A stretch of DNA of 11,265 bases from an uncultured Bacteroidota bacterium (GTDB lineage Bacteria; Bacteroidota; Bacteroidia; Chitinophagales; Chitinophagaceae): the NCBI GenBank assembly GCA_903912435.1, contig CAIWHI010000592.1, forward strand, positions 1-11,265, given 5' to 3'. Positions within the stretch are counted from its first letter, which is position 1. The number at the start of each line of letters is the position of its first letter. Made by a program: the position numbers and the translations under genes. Under the pieces are notes generated by a model. That model saw nothing but the letters and a program-made list of their open reading frames with translations. It was not told the DNA's origin and did not search any database. Below are positions 1 through 6,938 of the stretch, in pieces.

Positions 1-335
1 AATGAAAGTTTCATTTTTTTCAGCATCTATTATTGAAGTATCATTATTATAAACATTAATATTAACTTGAAAAAATTGTTCAACTCTTGTTAATTCATCA
101 CCTAGTGTACATTATTATAATAAATTTCTTATTTCCAAGCTTATCAAAATATCCGTTTTTGATCAACTTATTAGCAATTATTTTTTTTATTATTTGTATG
201 GGGTTAGACATTGGCTAAATAAACTGGATTATAATTCAAAATATTCAGTGCCTAAAGATAGGCAGCCTTTAATGTTTTTAGACAATGATAAGGAGAATTG
301 AGGTTATTATTTGGAGTTTTTTTATTGCCAAACAA
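1..335. other. AT-rich edge region, no convincing gene
   Basis: This stretch is much more AT-rich than the genes to its right and has no open frame I can call a gene. On the minus strand a 37-codon frame starts at an ATG at 211 (MSNPIQIIKK...) and stops at 98-100. A different minus frame is open from 114 to the left edge and reads TLGDELTRVEQFFQVNINVY, with no start codon in it. On the plus strand a 77-codon frame is open from 71 to 301 and ends in the residues MFLDNDKEN, but no ATG stands at its head and it overlaps the minus frames. Any of these could be a decayed gene or the edge of one that begins outside the window. The minus-strand pair would join if one frameshift were assumed. I recognise no family. 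Confidence 0.35.
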
Positions 336-370
336 AAAGGAAATCAAACCCGTTAGATTTGATTTCCTTT
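336..370 (-). terminator. Strong intrinsic terminator, probably bidirectional
   Basis: A perfect 13-bp inverted repeat (arms 336-348 and 358-370, aaaggaaatcaaa and its complement) surrounds a 9-nt loop. Read on the minus strand it is followed by a run of five T (complement of 334-338), and it lies 25 nt beyond the stop codon of the secreted-protein gene. On the plus strand the stem also ends in T residues, so it may stop transcription arriving from the left as well. Confidence 0.85.
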
Positions 371-394
371 ACAACAAAAATAAAATTAAAATAA

Positions 395-1234
395 TTACTG
401 TGCCTTAAGGTTAAATTCCCTGCTTGCATTGGTCATTGGTCCTTCGGCAGGCTTACCATGCTTGTCAACCAGGGTGAGTGTAACCTTACATTTACCTGTT
501 CCAAGATTTTTGATGAAATTAGGTTCCCATTTACTCATTGTTGTGGTAATGGTTTGTGATGGCTTGTTCAGATTGCTTACCTCGGCTTTTACCTTGTAGC
601 CCTTATTTGATAGGCTGCAATTCCAAACATAGTAATCAAGCAATACATTGGTAGTGTCCTTACCCATATAGTCACCCTTAGGGCGGCTATAGAATACCAT
701 AGGTGTTTTAGGGTTAGCCAGCTTTTTAAGATTGCCTTTTTCGTCAACCTTAAAATGATATACTACCGCTGCACCTTTACTTTTTATTGACTCATGGTAA
801 GAACGGGATAGGAATGCCATGAGATAATGTTCTTTACCATCATTTGGTAATACAACCTCATTCTTAGGCTCATAAAGTGCCTTGTAGGGTTGGTTGTCTA
901 GTATAAAGTGTATGTGTTGTCCTTTATCTGAGTTATTACAATTCTTAGAGCCATTATCGGCAGTTTGCAATTTCAGCTCATAGTTTTTCAAAGTGAAATT
1001 GAAAGTTACCTTGGTAGAGTCCTTTCCATTCTTTTCTCCCACTGCTGCAACTTCAATACTTGCATTAGGAAATTCAGGAGATGGACTTACCGGAGAAACT
1101 GAAACCGGTGGGATTGAACCTGTTCTAACCGAATCATTAGCAGGTGCTAACTCATTAATGTTATTACTAATACTCCAGGAACTTAAACCCACGATGCCTA
1201 AAGTAGCTATCGCTATTACTTTTGTTATTTTCAT
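395..1234 (-). CDS. Secreted protein of unknown function with Ig-like domains
   Basis: Encodes 279 residues. Residues 1-22 (MKITKVIAIATLGIVGLSSW...) form a short basic start and a hydrophobic core, so it is probably exported by Sec. There is no lipobox cysteine. A Ser/Pro-rich linker spans about 41-56 (IPPVSVSPVSPSPEFP). The rest looks all-beta, probably as two sandwich domains of about 58-165 and 175-276. The first holds GQHIHFILDNQPY (105-117), a motif that resembles a family of Bacteroidota exported proteins sometimes labelled DUF4399-like or phosphopeptide-binding; I cannot confirm which. There are three cysteines (C99, C206, C249). The gene stands alone: 92 nt separate it from the lipoprotein gene upstream, it has its own candidate -7 word, and a strong terminator follows. 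Export is fairly sure; function is not known. Confidence 0.85.
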   Translation of the reverse strand: MKITKVIAIATLGIVGLSSWSISNNINELAPANDSVRTGSIPPVSVSPVSPSPEFPNASIEVAAVGEKNGKDSTKVTFNFTLKNYELKLQTADNGSKNCNNSDKGQHIHFILDNQPYKALYEPKNEVVLPNDGKEHYLMAFLSRSYHESIKSKGAAVVYHFKVDEKGNLKKLANPKTPMVFYSRPKGDYMGKDTTNVLLDYYVWNCSLSNKGYKVKAEVSNLNKPSQTITTTMSKWEPNFIKNLGTGKCKVTLTLVDKHGKPAEGPMTNASREFNLKAQ

Positions 1235-1250
1235 TATCGAATTGTTTAAT

Positions 1251-1258
1251 CAAATTTA
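1251..1258 (-). promoter_or_regulatory. Candidate Bacteroidota -7 element, secreted-protein gene
   Basis: The minus strand reads TAAATTTG, an exact match to the TAnnTTTG -7 word of the Bacteroidota housekeeping sigma factor, ending 16 nt before the ATG at 1234. The nearest upstream TTG is about 27 nt away, longer than usual, so the -33 half is not supported. Confidence 0.35.
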
Positions 1259-1326
1259 GTGCAAAATACCGGATTTTTCAGTAGACAAGTGTTACACAAT
1301 TATCAACAAGATTTACACCCTCGCAC

Positions 1327-1851
1327 CTAATTACAGTACATCAATGGTAGTATTTTATGAAAGTGTAATGGTTTGTAGAAAAAAGAAGGGTTATTAATGT
1401 TCTTTGCCATCAAATCTCTTACTGATTTTGAATTAGGTAATGTTCTCATAGTAGTGTCATTTACCATTCTTAGGGTCATATCCCATCCTTTCGGGTCTAA
1501 ATATTCTACTTTCAGGAAGAAGAAGCCCTCGAACATATGCTGGGTTTCAAAATACCCTACATTGAGAAATAATGAGGTTTCTACCTTTGAGAAGAATCCA
1601 TTACAGTTTTCAAATCTGCGGTTGGAGCTTCCTTTATTCATATAGGTGAGCGCATAGCTATTGTCAGATTTTCGCTCAATCACAAAGAAATTATGCACAT
1701 CGGTATCTTCTTTCATTTTCCAAATGCCAACTAGGTCTTTATTTACTGCAATCTTTGGTTTTTCATCAATGGCATAAGGTGCTACATTTTTGCAGCTAAA
1801 TAGGGTAGAGGCTGTTAATATGGCTAGAAAAGGTAAAATGTAGAGTCGCAT
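1327..1851 (-). CDS. Small lipoprotein of unknown function, lipocalin-like size
   Basis: Encodes 174 residues. The N-terminus is a type II signal peptide ending in the lipobox LFSC with the lipidated cysteine at C20, so the protein should be membrane-anchored. From about 40 (DLVGIWKMKED) the sequence alternates short beta-like stretches: FFVIERKSDNSYALTYM at 55-71, then a second set around 92-130 (SLFLNVGYF, GFFFLKVEYLDPKGW, DMTLRMVND). The LVGIW opening and repeated strands are reminiscent of lipocalin-like lipoproteins, but that is only an impression from fold and size. C83 and C173 might pair. The start is the only ATG that gives a complete signal peptide. It lies upstream of the secreted-protein gene on the same strand, 92 nt apart, and divergent from the KdnA-like gene; no shared function can be inferred. 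Confidence 0.82.
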   Translation of the reverse strand: MRLYILPFLAILTASTLFSCKNVAPYAIDEKPKIAVNKDLVGIWKMKEDTDVHNFFVIERKSDNSYALTYMNKGSSNRRFENCNGFFSKVETSLFLNVGYFETQHMFEGFFFLKVEYLDPKGWDMTLRMVNDTTMRTLPNSKSVRDLMAKNINNPSFFYKPLHFHKILPLMYCN

Positions 1852-1972
1852 AGCTGTATTATATGTTATAAGTAAAGGTAAAAGAAATTTAATGAGTATG
1901 CTAATTCCCTTCCCTCCATTTTTTTCAGAAAATTTTAAGTATTATCTCTTCGCTTTAAGACTTTAGAACGGT

Positions 1973-1980
1973 TACTTTTG
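1973..1980 (+). promoter_or_regulatory. Candidate -7 element for the KdnA-like gene
   Basis: TACTTTTG matches TAnnTTTG exactly and ends 17 nt before the ATG at 1998, giving a short leader of about ten nucleotides. No clear TTG stands at the expected -33 distance. The position in the divergent gap upstream of a single gene supports it. Confidence 0.42.
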
Positions 1981-1997
1981 TGATATAAACTATTCAG

Positions 1998-3212
1998 ATG
2001 CCCGGATACGAATTATTTGGTGCGCAGGAGCGCAAAGAAGTTAATGATGTGCTGGAAACAGGCATCCTCATGCGCTATGGCTTTGATGGCCCCCGCAAAG
2101 GAATTTGGAAGGCCAAGGAGTTGGAACAGGAATTGTGCAAAACCTTCAACGTGGGTCATGCCCAGTTGGTAAGTAGTGGCACTGCTGCTCTCACAACCGC
2201 TATGGCTGCCCTGGGCATAGGTGCCGGTGACGAAATCATCATGCCTACATTCACCTTTGTAGCTAGTTTCGAGGCTGTTCTTTCGGTAGGTGCAATTCCG
2301 GTATTAGTGGATATTGACGAAACATTGACCCTTAGCCCTGGGGCTGTTGAAGCAGCAATCACCAAACGAACTAAGGCAGTGATGCCAGTGCATATGTGTG
2401 GCAGTATGGCCCAGATGGATGAGTTGAAGGCAATATGTGCTACCCATAAATTATTATTATTAGAAGATGCCTGCCAGGCTATAGGTGCTACTTACAAAGG
2501 TAAGAGTGTGGGTACAATAGGTAATGCAGGTACTTTTAGCTTCGACTTTGTAAAAATCATTACTTGTGCTGAGGGTGGTGCAGTAATCACCAATGATGAA
2601 GAGGTTTACCGCAAGTGTGACCAGTTTAGCGATCATGGCCATGACCATATGGGCCGTGACCGTGGTGCAGATTTGCATCCATATTTGGGTTACAACTATC
2701 GTATATCGGAACTTCACGCGGCTGTAGGTTTAGCACAGGTTAGGAGGATTGAAGAATTCTTGACTATCCAGAAGCGTAACCACAGTATCATCTACAATTT
2801 ATTGAAAAGTGTAGAAGGATTGACTTTCAGGCAAATACCTGACCCGGCGGGTGATGCTGGTTCATTCCTGTCTTTCTTCCTTCCTACAGAAGAAATGACC
2901 CGTGAGGCTGTGGCTGGTTTTGCCGCTGAAGGGATTGGTGGTAATTTTTACTGGTACGACAATAATTGGCATTATATCCGCAAATGGCAGCACCTGCAAA
3001 ATAGCAGCATGATGAACCATATGTATGATGACCAGAAAAAGATGGTAATGCATTATACTAATCAGGCTTTCCCGATTAGTGATGCTATTATGAGCCGTTG
3101 TATTTCCTCATCTATTAGCCTTGTTTGGACAGAGGAACAAGCTAAGGAGCGTGGTGATAAAATGGCGGCCATTATCAGCAAAGTTATTGCCGCTCATTCT
3201 ATAACCGTATAA
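1998..3212 (+). CDS. kdnA: KdnA-like PLP aminotransferase, Kdo8N synthesis
   Basis: Encodes a full-length 404-residue DegT/DnrJ/EryC1 (sugar aminotransferase) protein. The PLP-site features are all visible: SSGTAA at 59-64, LEDACQAIG at 155-163 with the pyridine-nitrogen Asp at D157, SFDFVKIITCAEGG at 181-194 with the Schiff-base lysine at K186, and GYNYRISELHAAVGLAQ at 231-247. Beyond the general family, MPGYELFG at the start, VHMCGSMA (131-138), FSDHGHDHMG (210-219), FYWYDNNWHY (317-326) and SDAIMSR (361-367) agree with my memory of KdnA. In Shewanella, KdnA transfers an amino group to 8-oxo-Kdo, made by the alcohol dehydrogenase KdnB, giving 8-amino-3,8-dideoxy-manno-octulosonate (Kdo8N) for the LPS core. 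No kdnB is visible in this window. The family is certain; the exact substrate is inferred from remembered motifs and not from an alignment. Confidence 0.85.
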   Translation: MPGYELFGAQERKEVNDVLETGILMRYGFDGPRKGIWKAKELEQELCKTFNVGHAQLVSSGTAALTTAMAALGIGAGDEIIMPTFTFVASFEAVLSVGAIPVLVDIDETLTLSPGAVEAAITKRTKAVMPVHMCGSMAQMDELKAICATHKLLLLEDACQAIGATYKGKSVGTIGNAGTFSFDFVKIITCAEGGAVITNDEEVYRKCDQFSDHGHDHMGRDRGADLHPYLGYNYRISELHAAVGLAQVRRIEEFLTIQKRNHSIIYNLLKSVEGLTFRQIPDPAGDAGSFLSFFLPTEEMTREAVAGFAAEGIGGNFYWYDNNWHYIRKWQHLQNSSMMNHMYDDQKKMVMHYTNQAFPISDAIMSRCISSSISLVWTEEQAKERGDKMAAIISKVIAAHSITV

Positions 3213-3215
3213 ATA

Positions 3216-3253
3216 ATTCGATTTCATTTGCCGTAAGGTATGTGAAATCGAAT
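3216..3253 (+). terminator. Hairpin after kdnA-like gene, possible terminator
   Basis: A perfect 11-bp inverted repeat (attcgatttca at 3216-3226 and its complement at 3243-3253) surrounds a 16-nt loop and begins 4 nt after the stop codon. No T-run follows on the plus strand, so termination efficiency is uncertain. Its position between two unrelated genes fits a transcript end. Confidence 0.5.
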
Positions 3254-3327
3254 AAATCTATCAACTAAATACTAATTACTTTAATCTTTCAACTTTCAAC
3301 TTTATACTTTCGACCAACTACTTACTA
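3254..3327 (+). repeat. 7-nt-period array upstream of the DUF58 gene
   Basis: The sequence divides into heptamers: AAATCTA, TCAACTA, AATACTA, a 4-nt break, then CTTTAAT, CTTTCAA, CTTTCAA, CTTTATA, CTTTCGA, CCAACTA, CTTACTA. The central five units (3279-3313) share CTTTNNA or a close variant. Read on the minus strand the core is AAAGTNN-like, the same family as the array at 6332-6422 in opposite orientation. The array ends 9 nt before the DUF58 start codon. Confidence 0.75.
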
Positions 3328-3336
3328 CTCAAAAAA

Positions 3337-4203
3337 ATGACAACGGCTGAGATACTTAAAAAAGTAAGAAGAATAGAAATTAAAACCAAGGGTCTTAGTA
3401 ACCACATATTTGCAGGTGAGTATCATTCTACCTTCAAGGGTAGGGGTATGTCCTTTTCTGAGGTGAGGGAATATACACCGGGCGATGATGTGAAATTTAT
3501 AGATTGGAACGTAACTGCCAGATTTTCACATCCTTTCGTAAAGGTATTTGAAGAGGAGCGGGAACTGATAGTAATGTTATTGGTGGATATAAGTGGTAGT
3601 TCCCTGTTCGGTACCCAAAAGCAGTTAAAGCGGGATTTGATAACCGAATTAGGTGCTGTACTTTCGTTTTCAGCTACCACCAATAACGATAAGGTAGGTG
3701 TTATCTTCTTTAGCGATAAGGTGGAAAAATACATTCCCCCTAAAAAAGGTAAGAGCCATATCTTAAGGATTATCAGGGAACTGATAGCGCTGGAACCACA
3801 ACATTCGGGAAAAACGGATGTAAGGGTAGCACTTGAATTCCTTAATAATGTATTGAAGAAACGCACTATTACTTTTGTATTGAGCGATTTTGTGAGTCCG
3901 CCTTATGATAATGCTTTGCAGTTAGCTGCCCGTAAGCACGACCTGGTAGGTATTCATGTGTATGATAAATACGACAAAGAAATGCCCCCTGCCGGATTGG
4001 TTCAGGTATTAGATGCCGAAACTGGACAAATGTTTTGGCTGGATACCGATAGTACAAGTATAAGAAAACAATATGCAGGTGCTTATGAGGAAAATAATAA
4101 GTATTGTGTGCAGTCATTCAGGAAGAGTGGGGCTGGATTGCTACATGTAAGCACAGACCAGGACTATGTAAAAGTGCTTCAGACTTATTTCAAAGGACGC
4201 TAA
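3337..4203 (+). CDS. DUF58 protein with vWA-like domain, Bat module
   Basis: Encodes 288 residues, the usual size for soluble DUF58 proteins of Bacteroidota. The diagnostic block GRGMSFSEVREYTPGDDVKFIDWNVTAR lies at 35-62. A vWA-like fold follows, with an apparently intact metal-ion site: DISGS at 84-88 (D84, S86, S88), T160 in SGKTD, and D184 in VLSDF. There is no signal peptide or membrane helix, so it should act on the cytoplasmic face. Family members are normally encoded right after a MoxR AAA+ ATPase and are thought to work with it and with membrane vWA proteins as a chaperone-like or stress system. Here the preceding gene is the KdnA-like one and no moxR is seen. It leads a three-gene unit, 67 nt before the next gene. 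Family assignment is secure; biochemical role is not. Confidence 0.93.
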   Translation: MTTAEILKKVRRIEIKTKGLSNHIFAGEYHSTFKGRGMSFSEVREYTPGDDVKFIDWNVTARFSHPFVKVFEEERELIVMLLVDISGSSLFGTQKQLKRDLITELGAVLSFSATTNNDKVGVIFFSDKVEKYIPPKKGKSHILRIIRELIALEPQHSGKTDVRVALEFLNNVLKKRTITFVLSDFVSPPYDNALQLAARKHDLVGIHVYDKYDKEMPPAGLVQVLDAETGQMFWLDTDSTSIRKQYAGAYEENNKYCVQSFRKSGAGLLHVSTDQDYVKVLQTYFKGR

Positions 4204-4270
4204 AGGGTGTTTTTTCTTAGGTTTAAAACAATAGAAAAATTATATATTTAAGGTTAACGAGTCAGAAAAT

Positions 4271-5326
4271 ATGAACAAATTGCCTTTATTAAATAGATTT
4301 AGGGAAATATCATTGATGGGTGATGCCATTTGGAAAACCAGTTTTTTTACAGGTTTTCTGGGGGCATTATTGATATTAGCTACATTGCCATCTCATGCAC
4401 AGGGTGATGCTAAAACACGCACCCAGCTTGATGTAAAACAAATAATGGTAGGCGACCAGGCTCGCTTATTTATCGAGATTCAAAATAATCCTGCTACCGG
4501 AAAGGTGCAATGGCCTGTGGTTCCTGATACTTTTAATAACCTCGAAGTAGTAGAAAGGGGTAAAATTGATACTACAAAAGAAGGTGACTTGATAAGGTAT
4601 CGTCAGCGTCTTAATATTACAGGCTTCGATAGCGGTGTGTTTAAAATTCCGTCATTTGCTTTTTCTGTTACTCCAAATTCCGGCAATGCCTATATTGTAT
4701 TAAGTGATTCATTTGCGCTAACGGTTCAAACTGTAGCTGTAGATACCACCAAAGGTTTTAAGGGAATTAAGGGCATCATGTATGTGAAAAGTACCTGGAA
4801 AGACTATCTGTTGTATTTCTTAGGTGCAGTAGTTATTTTAGGTATACTAATTTTTGTAATCATTTACTTTTTGAAAAACAAAAAGGTATTGGCACCAAAA
4901 CCATTGGGACCTCAGGAGTCATTACAGGATAAAACGCTACGATTGCTTGCAGAATTGGATGCAAAATCATTGTGGCAGAAAAAGCAGGTGAAGGAATACT
5001 ATATCCAGCTTACAGATATTGTGCGTGATTATATAGAGCAGCGTTTCCGCACTCCGGCCATGGAATTGACCACAGATGAATTACTCCATCAGGTTCAGAG
5101 TCATAAGGATTTAATTACTTATTATTCTATCTTATCTGATATCTTACATACTGCTGATCTTGCCAAATTCGCTAAAGCGGAACCCCTGCCTCAGGAGCAT
5201 TTGGATACTATGGACAAGGCAAAATTGTTTGTAGATAAGTCAAGACCGGCTCCCACAACATTCGATTTAAACCTGCCAGATCAGCAACAAACAAATACTG
5301 AACCCCCAACTGAAAAAACGATATGA
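4271..5326 (+). CDS. Membrane-anchored Bat-operon protein, BatD/DUF4381-like
   Basis: Encodes 351 residues as annotated. A hydrophobic signal segment (about 21-41) ends in SHAQ, so Sec export with cleavage near residue 43 is likely. Residues 45-170 form a periplasmic beta-rich region (VKQIMVGDQARLFIEIQN, YRQRLNITGFDSGVFKIPSF) resembling the repeated domains of BatD/oxygen-tolerance proteins. One membrane helix covers about 178-200. A cytoplasmic helical tail (215-322, KEYYIQLTDIVRDYIEQRF at 241-259) resembles DUF4381, and a Pro/Thr/Gln-rich end closes the chain. An ATG at 4316 (M16, MGDAIWKTSFF) would give a more typical signal peptide and is a plausible true start. The stop overlaps the batA start by 4 nt (ATGA), indicating translational coupling. 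It probably links the cytoplasmic DUF58 protein to BatA in the membrane; this is inferred from context. Confidence 0.85.
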   Translation: MNKLPLLNRFREISLMGDAIWKTSFFTGFLGALLILATLPSHAQGDAKTRTQLDVKQIMVGDQARLFIEIQNNPATGKVQWPVVPDTFNNLEVVERGKIDTTKEGDLIRYRQRLNITGFDSGVFKIPSFAFSVTPNSGNAYIVLSDSFALTVQTVAVDTTKGFKGIKGIMYVKSTWKDYLLYFLGAVVILGILIFVIIYFLKNKKVLAPKPLGPQESLQDKTLRLLAELDAKSLWQKKQVKEYYIQLTDIVRDYIEQRFRTPAMELTTDELLHQVQSHKDLITYYSILSDILHTADLAKFAKAEPLPQEHLDTMDKAKLFVDKSRPAPTTFDLNLPDQQQTNTEPPTEKTI

Positions 5327-6331
5327 AAGAATTTTTAGACTGGAGACACCTCACATTTGCGCATCCTCTATATTTTGCCCTGCTTTTATTAGTGCCATTC
5401 ATGATATGGTGGCAGCTACGCTCGAAAAAGCATGACAGCCCCTCATTAAGGCTAACTACCCTTGCCGGTATCAAAAATGCCAATCATGGTGGTAAAGCAC
5501 GTTACAGGCCGGTATTGTTTGTATTGAGAATATTGGCTTTGATTTTCCTGACTATTGCACTTGCAAGACCCAGGTCAAGTAATACTACCGAAAATATTGA
5601 TAGCGAAGGCATTGATATAGTACTCTCAATGGACGTATCAGGTAGTATGCTGGCCGAAGATTTTAAGCCAAACAGGATTGAAGCTGCTAAAAGTGTGGCA
5701 CTTAACTTCGTTGACCAAAGGCCAACGGATAGGGTAGGCCTGGTGATATTTTCTGCGGAGAGTTTTACTATGTGCCCAATTACTATAGACCATGCAGTGC
5801 TTAAAGAGCAAATCATGCAGATTAAAAATGGCATGATTCAGGATGGTACATCAATAGGAATGGGGCTTGCAACCGCAGTAGACAGGTTACGTAATTCTAA
5901 AGGAAAGAGCAGGGTAATCATCCTCATGACAGATGGTGTAAATAATACAGGTTTAATAGACCCCAATACCGCCCTTGAAATTGCCAAAGCATTCAAAATA
6001 AGGGTTTATACCATAGGTATAGGTACTATAGGTCAGGCCCCAATACCTGTTAACACCCCCTTTGGTATGCAAAAGCAAATGATGCAGGTGGAGATTGATG
6101 AGCCTTTGCTGAAACAAATTGCTGCTGAAACCAATGGTAAGTATTTCCGCGCAACCGGGAACAAATCGCTTGAAGCTATCTATAAAGACATTGATAAGCT
6201 TGAAAAAACTAAGGTGGACATTACATCATTTAAGCATTATGCAGAACTATTCTTCCCTATGGCCATGCTGGCCATAATCTGCATTGTATTGGAAATGTTG
6301 TTGAGGTACACGGTGTTTAAGAGTATCACTT

Positions 6332-6333
<2 letters not shown>
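5323..6333 (+). CDS. batA: BatA, membrane-anchored von Willebrand factor A protein
   Basis: Encodes 336 residues with the BatA layout. Membrane helices lie at about 15-31 and 63-81, followed by the vWA domain (about 95-290), and a C-terminal helix lies at about 306-328. The metal-binding site is complete: DVSGS at 104-108, T176 in DGTSIG and D204 in MTDGVNNTG. The IPVNTPFGMQKQMMQVEIDEP stretch (241-261, a Pro-rich loop then an acidic turn) is typical of Bacteroidota BatA. In Bacteroides fragilis the bat operon was linked to aerotolerance, while other species show more general envelope-stress roles. Its start overlaps the preceding stop by 4 nt. A BatB, BatC or BatD gene would normally follow; instead the gene ends in a 7-bp repeat array that begins within its TAA stop, and the next gene is on the other strand. 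Confidence 0.92.
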
Positions 6334-6422
<89 letters not shown>

Positions 6423-6466
6423 TGCCAAGGGAATACTTAAAGAATAGTCACCTGGAATTGATGATT

Positions 6467-6523
6467 GCCCGAAGGGCTTAAATATTTTAGCCCAGGGCAT
6501 CGCCCTGGGTAGCCGTGATGGCT
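6467..6523. repeat. REP-like element: three tandem hairpins
   Basis: Three GC-rich inverted repeats stand in a row in an otherwise AT-rich gap. They are GCCC-gaa-GGGC (6467-6477), CCCAGGGC-atc-GCCCTGGG (6491-6509, a perfect 8-bp stem with a 3-nt loop) and AGCC-gtgat-GGCT (6511-6523). The GCCC motif recurs between hairpins one and two. The arrangement resembles interspersed REP-type palindromes found between convergent genes. It may also help terminate batA (plus) and yidD (minus), although no T-run follows. Copies elsewhere in the genome cannot be judged from here. Confidence 0.65.
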
Positions 6524-6597
6524 ATGATGTAAGCCCCAACTAATGATCTAGGAGGCAGAAATTCAATTCACTGGATTTCAATTTTCAATAACCTACC

Positions 6598-6819
6598 TTA
6601 CTTTACCGGGTCATAGCCACTCTTTCCCCAAGGGTGGCACGAACCTATTCTCTTGAGTGCCATCCAGCCACCTTTAAAGGGTCCGTATTTTTTTATTGCT
6701 TCCAGTCCATAGGCACTACAAGTAGGGGTGTACCTACACTTTGCACCAAAATAAGGCGATATTGCTCCCTGGTAGAAGCGGATAAAGCCTATAAATATTG
6801 CAGAAAAGATGCGGTTCAT
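6598..6819 (-). CDS. yidD: YidD, membrane protein insertion efficiency factor
   Basis: Encodes 73 residues, full length for the family. After an amphipathic N-terminus (MNRIFSAIFIGFIRFYQGAI) come the hallmarks SPYFGAKCRYTPTCSAYGLEAI (21-42, cysteines C28 and C34) and CHPWGKSGYDPV (61-72, C61). YidD is a small peripheral inner-membrane protein that assists YidC- and Sec-dependent membrane protein insertion. In many bacteria it lies in the rpmH-rnpA-yidD-yidC cluster; here it stands alone, as is common in Bacteroidota. It converges with batA across the repeat-rich gap and diverges from the YciO-type gene. The start is the ATG giving the standard N-terminus; an exact TAnnTTTG word lies 35 nt upstream. 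Confidence 0.95.
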   Translation of the reverse strand: MNRIFSAIFIGFIRFYQGAISPYFGAKCRYTPTCSAYGLEAIKKYGPFKGGWMALKRIGSCHPWGKSGYDPVK

Positions 6820-6854
6820 ACCCTAAATGCCTGAATATAGTTTGTTTATTGTGG

Positions 6855-6862
6855 CAAAATTA
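6855..6862 (-). promoter_or_regulatory. Candidate -7 element for yidD
   Basis: The minus strand reads TAATTTTG, an exact TAnnTTTG, 35 nt upstream of the yidD ATG. The nearest upstream TTG is about 32 nt away, too far for a standard -33 element, so support comes from the -7 word and its position only. Confidence 0.35.
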
Positions 6863-6890
6863 CTCCATACCATTAGATATATGACCAGGG

Positions 6891-6924
6891 TTGGCAATTC
6901 TGCCATGCATTTATCGTAATTTTA
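6891..6924 (+). promoter_or_regulatory. Candidate promoter for the YciO-type gene
   Basis: TTG at 6891-6893, a 23-nt spacer, then TAATTTTA at 6917-6924, one mismatch from TAnnTTTG and 14 nt before the ATG at 6939. The arrangement matches the Bacteroidota -33/-7 pattern. The same TTG could be misread as a start codon for a 16-residue extension. Confidence 0.3.
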
Positions 6925-6938
6925 TCAAAATTTTCGTT

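Noticed and set aside
1..114. Left-edge minus frame as a viral or plasmid type-B DNA polymerase fragment
   Set aside because: The stretch VEQFFQVNINVYN gave a vague resemblance only; 38 codons with no motif cannot support a family call.
3254..3327. CRISPR array
   Set aside because: Units are seven bases, contiguous and without spacers; no cas gene is present.
3423..3866. 147-residue open frame antisense to the DUF58 gene
   Set aside because: It is fully inside a gene with clear family motifs on the other strand and resembles no protein; it is a shadow frame, like the other antisense frames over kdnA, batA, yidD and the HPt gene.
6480..6530. REP-like region as a coding fragment
   Set aside because: The open frames through it are under 20 codons and are explained by its palindromes.
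6891..6938. 16-residue N-terminal extension of the YciO-type protein from a TTG
   Set aside because: E. coli YciO begins close to the IHPDNPQ block and, as I recall it, is 206 residues, matching the ATG at 6939; the extension overlaps the likely promoter.
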